A stretch of 64,000 nucleotides of DNA from Sva-07 sp963707515 (GTDB taxonomy: Bacteria; Actinomycetota; Acidimicrobiia; Acidimicrobiales; Ilumatobacteraceae): the NCBI GenBank assembly GCA_963707515.1, contig CAVPQI010000001.1, forward strand, positions 1,674,001 through 1,738,000. Direction: 5' to 3'. A program made the translations under genes and the position numbers. The notes under the pieces are model-generated. The model did no database searches and was not told the DNA's origin. It worked only from the letters and a program-made list of their open reading frames with translations. Shown piece after piece: positions 25,553 to 33,538 of the stretch; positions within the stretch are counted from its first letter, which is position 1, and each line of letters starts with the position of its first letter.

Positions 25553-26536
25553 ATGAACGTCACGGCGACCGCACCCGCCACCCTGCCGCACGCCAACGAG
25601 CCGTGCTGGTGTGGCAGCGGGCGCAAGTACAAGCGCTGCCACAAGCGCTCGGAGGGTCGCGTGCTGCCCGGCGTCGTCACCCCGATGCGCTCCGTACCGC
25701 CCGAGATCGGCCGTCCGCCGTATGCCGACACCGGTGAGGTCCCCCGCTGGGACGAGCCGCGGATCAAATCTCCCGAGATCATCGAGAAGATGCGCCGGGC
25801 CGGTGCCGTCGCCGCCGAGGTCCTCCGGCTGGCCGGTGAGCTCGTCGCGCCAGGCGTCACGACCGAGGAGATCGACGTCTTCGTCCACGAGGCGTTCATC
25901 GCCCGCGGCGCCTACCCGTCGACGATCAACTACCACGGGTACCCCAAGGCATGTTGCACGTCGGTCAACGAGGTCATCTGCCACGGCATCCCCGACTCGC
26001 GTCCGCTCCAAGACGGCGACATCTGCAACATCGACGTCACCGGTTACCTCGACGGCGTCCACGGCGACACCAACGCGATGTTCCTCGCCGGCAACGTCGA
26101 CCCCGAGAGTCGCCAGTTGGTGAAGGTGACCGAGGAGTGCATGTGGCTCGGCATCGAGGCCGTCAAGCCCGGCCGCCCGCTGTCCGACATCGGTCGAGCG
26201 ATCGAGGACCACGCCAAGCAGCACCGCTACGGCGTCGTCCGCGCCTTCGTCGGACACGGCATCGGCGAGCAGTTCCACGGCGACATCCAGGTGCTGCACT
26301 ACTACGACTCGCGCTCGTCGACGATCATGCGCCCGGGCATGACGTTCACGATCGAGCCGATGATCACCATCGGCGGCGTCAACTACCGGGTGTGGGACGA
26401 CGACTGGACGGCGGTCACCGCCGACGGCAAGCGCACCGCCCAGTACGAGCACACGATCCTCGTCACCGACGACGGCTACGAGGTGCTCACCGGCGGCCCT
26501 GGCGCAGCCAGCCCGTCGGCTCCCTGGGACCGCTGA
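25553..26536 (+). CDS. map: Methionine aminopeptidase type I with SEC-C zinc motif
   Basis: It removes the N-terminal methionine from new proteins. The 327-residue product begins with a SEC-C motif, CWCGSGRKYKRCH (residues about 19-31), a zinc-binding ribosome-contact motif found in some type I enzymes. The catalytic domain shows NYHGYPKACCTSVNEVICHG, the metal ligands in DICNIDVTGYLDGVHGD, FVGHGIG, TIEPMI and YEHTILVT. Its 3' end overlaps the convergent membrane-protein gene by 61 nt. Confidence 0.95.
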   Translation: MNVTATAPATLPHANEPCWCGSGRKYKRCHKRSEGRVLPGVVTPMRSVPPEIGRPPYADTGEVPRWDEPRIKSPEIIEKMRRAGAVAAEVLRLAGELVAPGVTTEEIDVFVHEAFIARGAYPSTINYHGYPKACCTSVNEVICHGIPDSRPLQDGDICNIDVTGYLDGVHGDTNAMFLAGNVDPESRQLVKVTEECMWLGIEAVKPGRPLSDIGRAIEDHAKQHRYGVVRAFVGHGIGEQFHGDIQVLHYYDSRSSTIMRPGMTFTIEPMITIGGVNYRVWDDDWTAVTADGKRTAQYEHTILVTDDGYEVLTGGPGAASPSAPWDR

Positions 26537-27558
26537 TCGCGCGGCGACACCGACGTCGCGGCGAACAGCCACCACACGGCGAGGCCGACGAAGGCGACGC
26601 CGCCCGTCAACGACATCGCCGTCACCAGCCGATCAGCCCAGTACGGCGCGTCGGTCGGCACGATCGCCGCCCCGAGGCCGTCGCGCTTGATGAATCCCCA
26701 GATCGCCAGCTCGGCACCGACGACGAGCACCGCCGCATCGGCGACGAACCGCGACCGGCGTCCGACGACCGACCCGACGACGGCGCACACGACCGCCACA
26801 CCCGGGAGCACCACCCACACCACGCGAGGTCCGGTGGAGGCGGGCAGCGAGAAGTACTGCCACGCGCCGATCACGGCGGCCGCGACCGCCACGGGCAGCG
26901 TCGCCAGCACAGCCGGCAGGCCCATCCGCCGTACGCCCCACGCGGCGACGGCGAACGTCACCCCGGCGAGCGCGCCGAGCCACGCCGCGGCGGGCGACGG
27001 CGCGGGCAACCACGTGCTGACGACGCGCACCTCGACGGGAGTGCCGTCGACGCGCATCGGGATGACGGCGTCGAGGATCTCGTCGCCCGGCCCGCGACCG
27101 GCGGGTGGCGTCGTCTGCATCCAGTGGGCTCGGTGGTCGTGCCACGCCCACTCGCCGTCGGAGGCGATCTCGTGCCAGTCGGGCTCGGCGTCGGCGGTCG
27201 CCGTCGGCGGCACGTCGCCCGTGGCGAAGCGGTCGTCGTTGAGGTAGGTGCTCGGCGAGTTGCGGTTCTCGAGCACCGTGCCGTCGGCACGGAACCACAG
27301 CGCATCCTCATCCTGGTAGCCGAGGACGACGACATCGGTGCCACGATCGACACGCAGCTCGACGAACGAGTCGCCGCCGACGATCGTCGGGTGGATCGTC
27401 GGCGCCGGCGGATCGACATCGACGACGACCGTCTGGTAGTCGGTCGGCCCTGCCGGGTCGGCGTGGGCGACGCCGCCGACGAGCCCGCTGCCGACGAGAC
27501 CGGCGAGGACGCCGACGACGAGGCGCCATCGTCGACGGAGAGGAGTACCCGGCGTCAC
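26476..27558 (-). CDS. Unrecognised exported membrane protein downstream of an ECF sigma / cytochrome c pair
   Basis: The 360-residue product has a signal peptide (residues about 10-33, ending VGGVAHADP) and an extracytoplasmic beta-rich domain to about residue 180 with patterns such as DSFVELRVDRGTDVVVLGY and DEDALWFRADGTVLENRNSP. Four to five membrane helices follow (about 190-330) and a short cytoplasmic tail. It follows the cytochrome c gene by 19 nt in the same direction and is probably in the sigma-factor operon. I do not recognise a function. The start is GTG at 27558. Confidence 0.85.
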   Translation of the reverse strand: MTPGTPLRRRWRLVVGVLAGLVGSGLVGGVAHADPAGPTDYQTVVVDVDPPAPTIHPTIVGGDSFVELRVDRGTDVVVLGYQDEDALWFRADGTVLENRNSPSTYLNDDRFATGDVPPTATADAEPDWHEIASDGEWAWHDHRAHWMQTTPPAGRGPGDEILDAVIPMRVDGTPVEVRVVSTWLPAPSPAAAWLGALAGVTFAVAAWGVRRMGLPAVLATLPVAVAAAVIGAWQYFSLPASTGPRVVWVVLPGVAVVCAVVGSVVGRRSRFVADAAVLVVGAELAIWGFIKRDGLGAAIVPTDAPYWADRLVTAMSLTGGVAFVGLAVWWLFAATSVSPRDQRSQGADGLAAPGPPVSTS

Positions 27559-27577
27559 GTGTCGCTCCCGCCGACGG

Positions 27578-28015
27578 TCACCCGCCGTCGAGCGACTTGA
27601 TGAAGGCGACGATGTCCGCCACCTCGGTGTCGCTCAAGTCGTTCGCCGGCATCTTCAACGAATAGCCGTCGACCACCTCGGCGTCGGGTTCGCTGATCGC
27701 CCGGGCGAGGTAGGCGTCGTCGGCGACCATCGTCGTGCCGTCGGCGAGGGTGACCTCCGATCCGGCGAGGCCGACCCAGGTGGGCCCGGCGGCACCCTGG
27801 AAGTTCTGTCCGTGGCAGCCCGCGCAGCCGCTGCTGCGGGCGATCTGTTCGCCGCGGGCAGCGGCCCCGCCACCGACGGAACTGCCGCCCGGTGCCGGAC
27901 CGGCATCGCCACCGTCGCTCCCACCGCAGCCGAGGGCGGCGACGGACAGCACGGCTGACAGTGCGGCGGCCGACCACACCTGGCGTGCGCGTCGAGGGTT
28001 CGTCCGAACGGTCAT
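27578..28015 (-). CDS. Lipoprotein cytochrome c
   Basis: The 145-residue product has a signal peptide with lipobox VAALGCGG, a Gly/Ser-rich linker, and a class I cytochrome c domain with CAGCHGQNF and a methionine ligand region YSLKMPANDLSD. It is a typical small outer-face electron carrier, resembling the cytochrome domains attached to cytochrome oxidase subunit II. The ATG at 28015 overlaps the sigma-factor stop as TGATG, so the two are translated together and may be co-regulated. Confidence 0.9.
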   Translation of the reverse strand: MTVRTNPRRARQVWSAAALSAVLSVAALGCGGSDGGDAGPAPGGSSVGGGAAARGEQIARSSGCAGCHGQNFQGAAGPTWVGLAGSEVTLADGTTMVADDAYLARAISEPDAEVVDGYSLKMPANDLSDTEVADIVAFIKSLDGG

Positions 28016-28575
28016 CACAACGCCTCCATGGTCCGGTCCCCCGGTGCGTCGGGGGCTTCCATCATCGACACCAGGTCGGCGCGAGCGCGTGACACGCGCG
28101 AACGCACCGTCCCGATCGGGCAGCCGAGGATCTCGGCCGCCTCGTCGTAGTGCAGACCGAGCACCTGGGTCAGCACGAACGCCGCCCGGCGGTCGGGGTC
28201 GAGCACCTCGAGCAGGTGATCGAGGTCCACGCGTCCCGTCGGATCGGGCGCGGCCAGCCGCGACCGGTCGCCGGTCGCGGCGTCGACGACGGTCCGCTCG
28301 AGACGGCGGCGGCGGGTGGCCCGGCGGGTGTGGTCGACACACACTCGGCGGGCGATCGTCAGCAGCCAGCCGCGCCCGCTGCCCTCGGCCCGGAAGCGGT
28401 GCATCGAGGCGATCGCCCGCTCATAGGTCTCCTGGGCGAGGTCGTCGGCGTGATCCGGGTCGCCGAGGTAGTGGCAGATGCGCCAGACGTCGGCCTGGGT
28501 CTCGGCGACGAAGCGTTCGAGGGCGCGGCGGTCACCGTCCCGCGCGGCGACGAGGACGTTGGTCAGGTGGTCCAC
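28015..28575 (-). CDS. ECF-type RNA polymerase sigma factor
   Basis: The 186-residue product contains region 2 (VWRICHYLGDPDHADDLAQETYERA, with RGWLLTIARRVCVDHTRR after it) and region 4 (LTQVLGLHYDEAAEILGCPIGTVRSRVSRAR). The GTG at 28575 has GGAG seven bases upstream. It is divergent from a zinc-finger membrane anti-sigma gene, an unusual layout since the pair is more often co-directional. Targets probably include its own cytochrome c operon and the anti-sigma promoter. Confidence 0.92.
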   Translation of the reverse strand: MDHLTNVLVAARDGDRRALERFVAETQADVWRICHYLGDPDHADDLAQETYERAIASMHRFRAEGSGRGWLLTIARRVCVDHTRRATRRRRLERTVVDAATGDRSRLAAPDPTGRVDLDHLLEVLDPDRRAAFVLTQVLGLHYDEAAEILGCPIGTVRSRVSRARADLVSMMEAPDAPGDRTMEAL

Positions 28576-28642
28576 CGTGACTCCACACGTCCAGTGTCGC
28601 AGCCGCGGGAGCGTTCGCCCAGTGACGAAGGTCCGGGGAACC

Positions 28643-28666
28643 GAACGCCGCTCGGCGACGACCGTT
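28643..28666 (+). promoter_or_regulatory. Candidate ECF-type promoter for the anti-sigma gene
   Basis: GAAC at 28643-28646 is followed by a 16-nt spacer and CGTT at 28663-28666, the common pattern of ECF promoters (-35 GAAC, -10 CGTT). The ATG of the anti-sigma gene is five bases further on. Autoregulation by the divergent sigma factor is inferred. Confidence 0.45.
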
Positions 28667-28671
28667 CGTAC

Positions 28672-29346
28672 ATGGCAGTGAACCCTCCCGCCGATTGCGC
28701 GTCGATCCGCGAGCTGATCTCGGCGCGCCTCGACGGCGAGACGACCGCCGACGAGTCCGGTGCGATCGACATCCACGTCGCCGGCTGTGCCGACTGCACG
28801 TCGTTTCTGGCGCGCAGCGAGCGCCTCGACCGTCTCGTCCGGGTGCGCCCGGCGGAGCCGGTGCCCGACCTCGTCCGTGCGGTCACCGCCCGCGCCCGGC
28901 CGGCTCGCCTCGGTCGCGGCGGCTGGTTGCGCCCAGCGCTGGCCTGGGTCGCGGTGGTGCTCCTCGTGCAGAGCCTGCCGCCGTTGCTGGCCGGCAGGCT
29001 GGACGGCTCCGACGTCCACGAAGCTCGACACCTCGGAGCATTCGGTGCGGCCCTCGCCGTCGGCTTCGCCTACGCGGCGTGGAAGCCGCATCGAGCGTTC
29101 GGCCTGCTGCCGTTCACCGTCGCCCTCGTGGCGACGACACTGCTCGGTGTCGTCGCCGACATCGTCAGCGGTGAGCGGACGCCGGTCGCCGAACTCGTCC
29201 ACCTCTCGGAGCTCGGCGGGCTGGTGCTGCTGTGGATGATCGCCGGGTCACCCGGGCTTCGGTGGCGCCGAGGGCGCGGTGGGCGTCGAGGGCGCCGCGT
29301 CGTCGGCGGCCGGGCGAGCGGCGCGCGCCTCGATCCGCTGCAGTAG
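28672..29346 (+). CDS. Zinc-finger membrane anti-sigma factor
   Basis: The 224-residue product starts with a short zf-HC2 anti-sigma domain (SARLDGETTADE, then HVAGCADC, the His-Cys-Cys zinc ligands). A membrane region of four to five helices (about 85-190) follows, then an Arg/Gly-rich tail. It should hold the divergent ECF sigma factor at the membrane. The last 99 nt overlap the convergent methyltransferase gene, and the basic C-terminal tail is encoded only there. Confidence 0.85.
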   Translation: MAVNPPADCASIRELISARLDGETTADESGAIDIHVAGCADCTSFLARSERLDRLVRVRPAEPVPDLVRAVTARARPARLGRGGWLRPALAWVAVVLLVQSLPPLLAGRLDGSDVHEARHLGAFGAALAVGFAYAAWKPHRAFGLLPFTVALVATTLLGVVADIVSGERTPVAELVHLSELGGLVLLWMIAGSPGLRWRRGRGGRRGRRVVGGRASGARLDPLQ

Positions 29347-30762
29347 CGCCTCCCACCAGGCGAACACCGCCGGGTCGTCGGCGCCGTACGCGGCATCGAC
29401 CGCGGCGCCGCAGGTCCGGACGTCACCGCCGCGCAACGCCGCGACTGCCGCGTCGAGCGATCCCGCCGGCCAGGGCAGCGCCGCCAGCACGGCCGGCGAG
29501 GCGCGCACGGTTCCCGCCGACAACCCGGTGCCGGCGCGCTGATGCCACAGCCACGCCGACGCGGTCGGTGAGGTCAGCACGGCGGCGATCTGCCAGACCG
29601 ACGCCTCGACGTCGATGGCCGCGGCGGCGCCGCGGTCGACCGCGTCGTCCCAGTGGGTCCCGGTCGGATAGGCGGCGACGACCGGGACGCCGGGCAGGTG
29701 GGCACCGGCGGGGTCGGCGACGGCCTCGATGATCGCCGTCTGATTGGCCACGAGCACCTTCGGCACGAGCCGCCGGGCGGCCCACCGCTGCATCGCCTCA
29801 TCGAGTGCACCCAGGTCGACCCGTGGCCGGGTGATCCGTCGTCGCTGGAACGTGATCGGCCGTTCGTCCCACCAGCAGCGCCCGGGATCGATCAGCCCGC
29901 TCGTGACCAGCGGTGGTCCGTCCCGGTCGGCCCCGACGGCGCCTGCCAGTCCGTAGTACTGGTCACGGAAGTTGGCGTTGAGCGTCGCCCGGTCGCCCAG
30001 CGTCCCGGCGGTCGAGAGCACCGGGAGCAGTGGTACCGCTTGCCGCTCGGTGACGACGTGCGTCCAGTTCCCGGCAGCCGCACCCGGTGAACGTGGCGCG
30101 GCGAAGTCGAACACCAGGGCGCACGTGAGCACCTGGGCGTCGAAGACGTGGGTCGGCGACCACCACGACCACGCCAACGTCGCCCGCGCGTCGAGTTTCC
30201 GGCGCACGTCGGTGGCGTCGCGCGACGACAGGATCGACTGCGGGAGCACCATCGCCAGCCGCCCGCCGGAGCGGGCGACGACATCGGCAGCGAGGGCGAG
30301 GAACTCCGCCGCCACGTCGCCGTAGGTGCCGACACCACGGCTGCCGGCGCCACCGCGCGTCGTCGCCCGCGCCAGCTGGGAGAGGAACGGGGGGTTGCCG
30401 ACCACGAGATCGACACGCTCCTCGCCCCACGGCACGACGAGCCCGTCGCCGCACACGAACGTCGCTTCGGGCAAGACGGTGCACGCCGACGCGACCGCGC
30501 CAGCGTCGACGTCGATGCCGACGAGCCGCGCCCGCCCGCCGAGCGCCGCGACACGTCGCGCCGCCGCGGCGAGGAAGCGGCCGTCGCCGCACGCCGGGTC
30601 GACGACCACCACGTCGTCGCCGACGGCACGGCGCGAGGCGACGAGGTCGGTGGTGATCGCCGCCTCGACGACCGCCTCGACGAGCATCTCGGGCGTGTAC
30701 CAGGCACCGAGACGTTTGCGCCGCGTCGCCGAGGCTGCGGCCCTGTCGTCCATCGCCGCCAT
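29248..30762 (-). CDS. N6-adenine DNA methyltransferase, no partner nuclease seen
   Basis: The 504-residue product has the SAM-binding motif VVVDPACGDGRFLAAAARR (about residues 52-70), a conserved acidic residue in GIDVDAG, and the catalytic NPPF (in DLVVGNPPFLSQL), followed by LAMVLPQSIL. These are the features of N6-adenine methyltransferases of the TaqI/Eco57I-like class, with a C-terminal target-recognition-like half. No restriction nuclease or other defence gene is adjacent, so it may be an orphan epigenetic enzyme; RNA or protein substrates are not excluded. The start is uncertain: ATG at 30762 or 30753. Confidence 0.85.
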   Translation of the reverse strand: MAAMDDRAAASATRRKRLGAWYTPEMLVEAVVEAAITTDLVASRRAVGDDVVVVDPACGDGRFLAAAARRVAALGGRARLVGIDVDAGAVASACTVLPEATFVCGDGLVVPWGEERVDLVVGNPPFLSQLARATTRGGAGSRGVGTYGDVAAEFLALAADVVARSGGRLAMVLPQSILSSRDATDVRRKLDARATLAWSWWSPTHVFDAQVLTCALVFDFAAPRSPGAAAGNWTHVVTERQAVPLLPVLSTAGTLGDRATLNANFRDQYYGLAGAVGADRDGPPLVTSGLIDPGRCWWDERPITFQRRRITRPRVDLGALDEAMQRWAARRLVPKVLVANQTAIIEAVADPAGAHLPGVPVVAAYPTGTHWDDAVDRGAAAAIDVEASVWQIAAVLTSPTASAWLWHQRAGTGLSAGTVRASPAVLAALPWPAGSLDAAVAALRGGDVRTCGAAVDAAYGADDPAVFAWWEALLQRIEARAARPAADDAAPSTPTAPSAPPKPG

Positions 30763-30808
30763 TATCGGGGCCCCGCCGACGGTTGGGGCGCCGCCGAGGG
30801 TGGACGCG

Positions 30809-30814
30809 TACAGT
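30809..30814 (+). promoter_or_regulatory. -10 box TACAGT for leaderless coaA
   Basis: TACAGT lies seven bases before the GTG at 30822, compatible with transcription starting at the initiation codon. Confidence 0.5.
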
Positions 30815-30821
30815 CGGATCC

Positions 30822-31775
30822 GTGACCAGCACGACCGAAGGTGCGTCGGCGATCGAGACCGCCGGTCGGTACCTGACGTTCGATCGCGATGCGTGGTCCG
30901 CCCTCCGGGCGGCGACGCCGCTGACACTGCGCGAACGTGAGTTGGAGCGGTTGCGCGGCATCAACGAGCACATCGACCTCGACGAGGTCGCCAGCGTGTA
31001 CCTCCCGCTCAGCCGCCTGCTCAACCTGTACGTCAGCGCCACCCAGGACCTGCACAAGGTGTCGGCAACCTTCCTCGGCACGATCGCCCCGAAGGTGCCG
31101 TACGTGATCGGCGTCGCCGGCAGCGTCGCCGTCGGCAAGAGCACGTTCGCCCGCATCCTCCAGGCGCTGCTCGCCCAGTGGCCGCACCACCCCAAGGTCG
31201 ACCTGATCACGACCGACGGCTTCTTGTTCCCCAACCGGGTGCTCGAGCAGCGGGGCATCATGAACCGCAAGGGCTTCCCCGAGTCGTACGACACGCGCGA
31301 GCTGCTGCGGGTGTTGCGCGAGATCAAGAGCGGCGCCGCCAAGGTCACCGCCCCGGTGTACAGCCACGTCGTCTACGACATCGTCGCCGACGAGCGCGTC
31401 GAGGTCCACCAGCCCGACATCGTCATCCTCGAGGGCCTCAACGTGTTGCAGACGGGCACCGGCTCGCAGGAGTTCGTCAGCGACTACTTCGACTTCTCGA
31501 TCTACATCGATGCCGACGAGGAGCACATCGAGGGATGGTACGTCGACCGCTTCCTCGCGCTCCGGGAGTCGGTCTTCAAGGATCCCACCTCGTACTTCCG
31601 CTTCTACGCCGAGCTCGCCGACGCCGAGGCGGTCGACGTCGCCAAGGGCATCTGGCGCGAGATCAACGGACGCAACCTGCGCGAGAACATCGCCCCGACA
31701 CGCGACCGGGCCTCGCTCATCGTGCACAAGACCGCCGACCACCGCGTCGACCGCGTCCAGCTGCGTCGCCTCTGA
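30822..31775 (+). CDS. coaA: Type I pantothenate kinase
   Basis: CoaA phosphorylates pantothenate, the first step of coenzyme A synthesis. The 317-residue product is the normal length and has the P-loop GVAGSVAVGKST (97-108), the switch region LITTDGFLFPN and the pattern MNRKGFPESYD that binds substrate. It is divergent from the methyltransferase gene. The GTG start is supported by the promoter position and by family length. Confidence 0.96.
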   Translation: MTSTTEGASAIETAGRYLTFDRDAWSALRAATPLTLRERELERLRGINEHIDLDEVASVYLPLSRLLNLYVSATQDLHKVSATFLGTIAPKVPYVIGVAGSVAVGKSTFARILQALLAQWPHHPKVDLITTDGFLFPNRVLEQRGIMNRKGFPESYDTRELLRVLREIKSGAAKVTAPVYSHVVYDIVADERVEVHQPDIVILEGLNVLQTGTGSQEFVSDYFDFSIYIDADEEHIEGWYVDRFLALRESVFKDPTSYFRFYAELADAEAVDVAKGIWREINGRNLRENIAPTRDRASLIVHKTADHRVDRVQLRRL

Positions 31776-31795
31776 GCTGTCGCCGCTGGTGAGCG

Positions 31796-32524
31796 TTACA
31801 GCTCGCTGACGCCGAGCCAGATCGGCACGTCGGCGAGCGAAGCGAGCTCGACGAACTCGCGGCCGTGTCCCTCGGCGAGCTCCATCTCCCACGTCACGTG
31901 GTACGGGACGTGGACGCCGGTGCCGCCGATCTCGAGCACCGGCAGCACGTCGCTGCGCACGGAGTTGCCGATCATGCAGAACCGCTCCGGGGCGACGCCG
32001 AGGCGGGCGAGGATCGTGGCGTACGTGGCGGCGTCCTTCTCCAGCACGATCTCGACGTCGGTGAAGTGATGGGCGATGCCCGACGTGGTCACCTTGCGGT
32101 TCTGGTGGACGAGATCGCCCTTGGTGATCAGCACGATGCGCACGTGCGGTGACACAGCGGCGAGGACCTCGGGGACGTGCGGCAGGAGGTGGACCTCCTC
32201 GGTCAGCATCGCCCAGCCGAGATCGACCAGCTCGCCGACGACCGCCGCCGGGATGCGACCGCCCGTGGCACGGATCGCCGTGCGGGCCATCGACAGCGTG
32301 AACGCCTTGACGCCGTACCCCGAGATCGGCAGGTCGCCCCGCTCGGTGGCGCGCAGGGCGGCGGAGACGTCGACGCCGTCGGGGACGTACGGGCTGACGA
32401 GCTCGACGAAGCGGGCCTCGGCGTGGACGAACGCGTCCTCGCTGCGCCACAGGGTGTCGTCGGCATCGAAGGCGACGACGTCGAAGCCGTCGACGCGGCG
32501 GGCGGACACGGATTCGACGCTCAC
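31796..32524 (-). CDS. HAD-family hydrolase
   Basis: The 242-residue product has the HAD nucleophile motif FDADDTLW (residues 19-26), motif II around IVLITKGD, the motif III lysine in EIVLEKDAATY and motif IV IGNSVRSDVLP. The alpha-helical cap after residue 40 suggests a subclass I phosphatase. The GTG start overlaps the upstream HTH gene stop as GTGA. Substrate is unknown; linkage to a thiamine-binding-like protein could point to a phosphorylated vitamin, but this is only context. Confidence 0.88.
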   Translation of the reverse strand: MSVESVSARRVDGFDVVAFDADDTLWRSEDAFVHAEARFVELVSPYVPDGVDVSAALRATERGDLPISGYGVKAFTLSMARTAIRATGGRIPAAVVGELVDLGWAMLTEEVHLLPHVPEVLAAVSPHVRIVLITKGDLVHQNRKVTTSGIAHHFTDVEIVLEKDAATYATILARLGVAPERFCMIGNSVRSDVLPVLEIGGTGVHVPYHVTWEMELAEGHGREFVELASLADVPIWLGVSEL

Positions 32525-32886
32525 CGGTGGATCGCGTTGAGGTAGTTGTAGACGGTGATGCGGCTGACGCACATCGCGTCGGCGACGTCTTCGACGGCGC
32601 GGCGTAGCGTGAACGCGCCACGCTCGTCGAGCAACCGCACGGCGCGCTGCTTGTCCTCCCGCGAGAGCATCGGCAGGCGGCCGCCGAGCTCGGCTTCCAC
32701 GGCATCGATCAGGCGATCGAGGGCACCGTGCAACGGCGGCATCCGGACCGCACCGACCGTGCGCCCTTCCCACACCAGCGGCACGTCGCTCGGCTCCATC
32801 CGGTCGGCGGGGACGAGCGTCGCGCCGAGGGCGTCGACGACCGGCTTGACCGAGCGGATCAGCGGGTGCAGCGTCGCCTCGTTCAC
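32521..32886 (-). CDS. Small transcription regulator with DauR/YheO-type HTH
   Basis: The 121-residue product ends with a helix-turn-helix of the kind seen in DauR/YheO-like regulators: RAVRLLDERGAFTLRRAVED, then VADAMCVSRITVYNYLN. The N-terminal 65 residues include VPLVWEGRTVGAVRMPPLHG, which could be a small ligand-binding half; the full PAS-like domain of YheO is absent. It is linked by GTGA overlaps to the genes on both sides. It probably regulates this small operon. Confidence 0.75.
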   Translation of the reverse strand: MNEATLHPLIRSVKPVVDALGATLVPADRMEPSDVPLVWEGRTVGAVRMPPLHGALDRLIDAVEAELGGRLPMLSREDKQRAVRLLDERGAFTLRRAVEDVADAMCVSRITVYNYLNAIHR

Positions 32887-33134
32887 GTCGCCGCGCTCGG
32901 GTTCTCGTCGCGGGCGACGTGGAAGCTGACGTGGCTGGCGCCGTTGGCGAACGCGGCGTCGGTGACCTCGCCGACGATGGCACCGACGTCGCCGAGCTCG
33001 ACGGTGCACGACGAGCCGAACGGCCCGAACTCGACGCTCAGTCCGCGTGATTCGGCGGCGGCGATCGCCGCCGTGACGTGTGGGCCGGGCCGTCCCTCGA
33101 CGAACGGTTCGATCGTGAACTCGAGGTAGGCCAC
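32883..33134 (-). CDS. Thiamine-binding-like protein (MTH1187/YkoF-type fold)
   Basis: The 83-residue product (LEFTIEPFVEGRPGPHVTAA, then FGPFGSSCTVEL) matches the general pattern of the MTH1187/YkoF thiamine-binding family: a short ferredoxin-like fold of about 90 residues with a PF-G-SS/T loop. It is the first gene of the trio with the HTH regulator and the HAD hydrolase and could sense or buffer thiamine or a related ligand. The assignment rests on pattern resemblance. Confidence 0.6.
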   Translation of the reverse strand: MAYLEFTIEPFVEGRPGPHVTAAIAAAESRGLSVEFGPFGSSCTVELGDVGAIVGEVTDAAFANGASHVSFHVARDENPSAAT

Positions 33135-33156
33135 GCGGTGCAGCGTAGAGCGTCAC

Positions 33157-33429
33157 TCACGCCCCCACCCCCATGATGCGGCGCAGCTCCTCCGAGCGCG
33201 CGACGCAGTCGCGTCCCGCCGCGCCGAACGCCTCGTTGAGCTTGCCGAGGGCCTGCTTGAAGCCGCCGTTCCACTCCTCGACGAAGCGCTCCCGCGCCGG
33301 GCCCTGCCAGGTCGTGCCGTTGAGCACCCCATCAACGGTCGACATCAGCTGGGTGATCGTGTCGATCTGACGCGACAGCGTCGTGCCGAGGTTGGCGAGC
33401 TGTTCGGGGTTGGCGCCGTACATGGTCAT
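33157..33429 (-). CDS. WXG100-family protein, no partner nearby
   Basis: The 90-residue all-helical product has WQG at 41-43, the W-x-G turn between two helices, and normal WXG100 length. Such proteins are secreted by, or act with, type VII (ESX) systems. No second Esx gene, EccC ATPase or other ESX component is adjacent, so it is isolated here. The ATG at 33429 has GGAG seven bases upstream. The end LRRIMGVGA does not show the usual C-terminal YxxxD/E secretion signal. Confidence 0.85.
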   Translation of the reverse strand: MTMYGANPEQLANLGTTLSRQIDTITQLMSTVDGVLNGTTWQGPARERFVEEWNGGFKQALGKLNEAFGAAGRDCVARSEELRRIMGVGA

Positions 33430-33526
33430 CGTGGTCTCCGTTCGGTCGGATGCGACGACGCTCCTCGTCGTCACCCCGACAGTGGGCACCGAGCGGGGCG
33501 CAACGGAACCGCTCCGGCCGGCGACG

Positions 33527-33532
33527 TACGCT
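33527..33532 (+). promoter_or_regulatory. -10 box TACGCT for the leaderless amidohydrolase gene
   Basis: TACGCT lies six bases before the ATG at 33539; there is no room for a ribosome-binding site. Confidence 0.5.
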
Positions 33533-33538
33533 CACGGG

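Noticed and set aside
29248..30762. A restriction-modification or BREX-type defence island
   Set aside because: No nuclease, PglZ, BrxC or similar gene is near; neighbours are housekeeping genes.
33157..33429. A type VII secretion locus
   Set aside because: Only a single WXG100 gene is present, with no ESX machinery.
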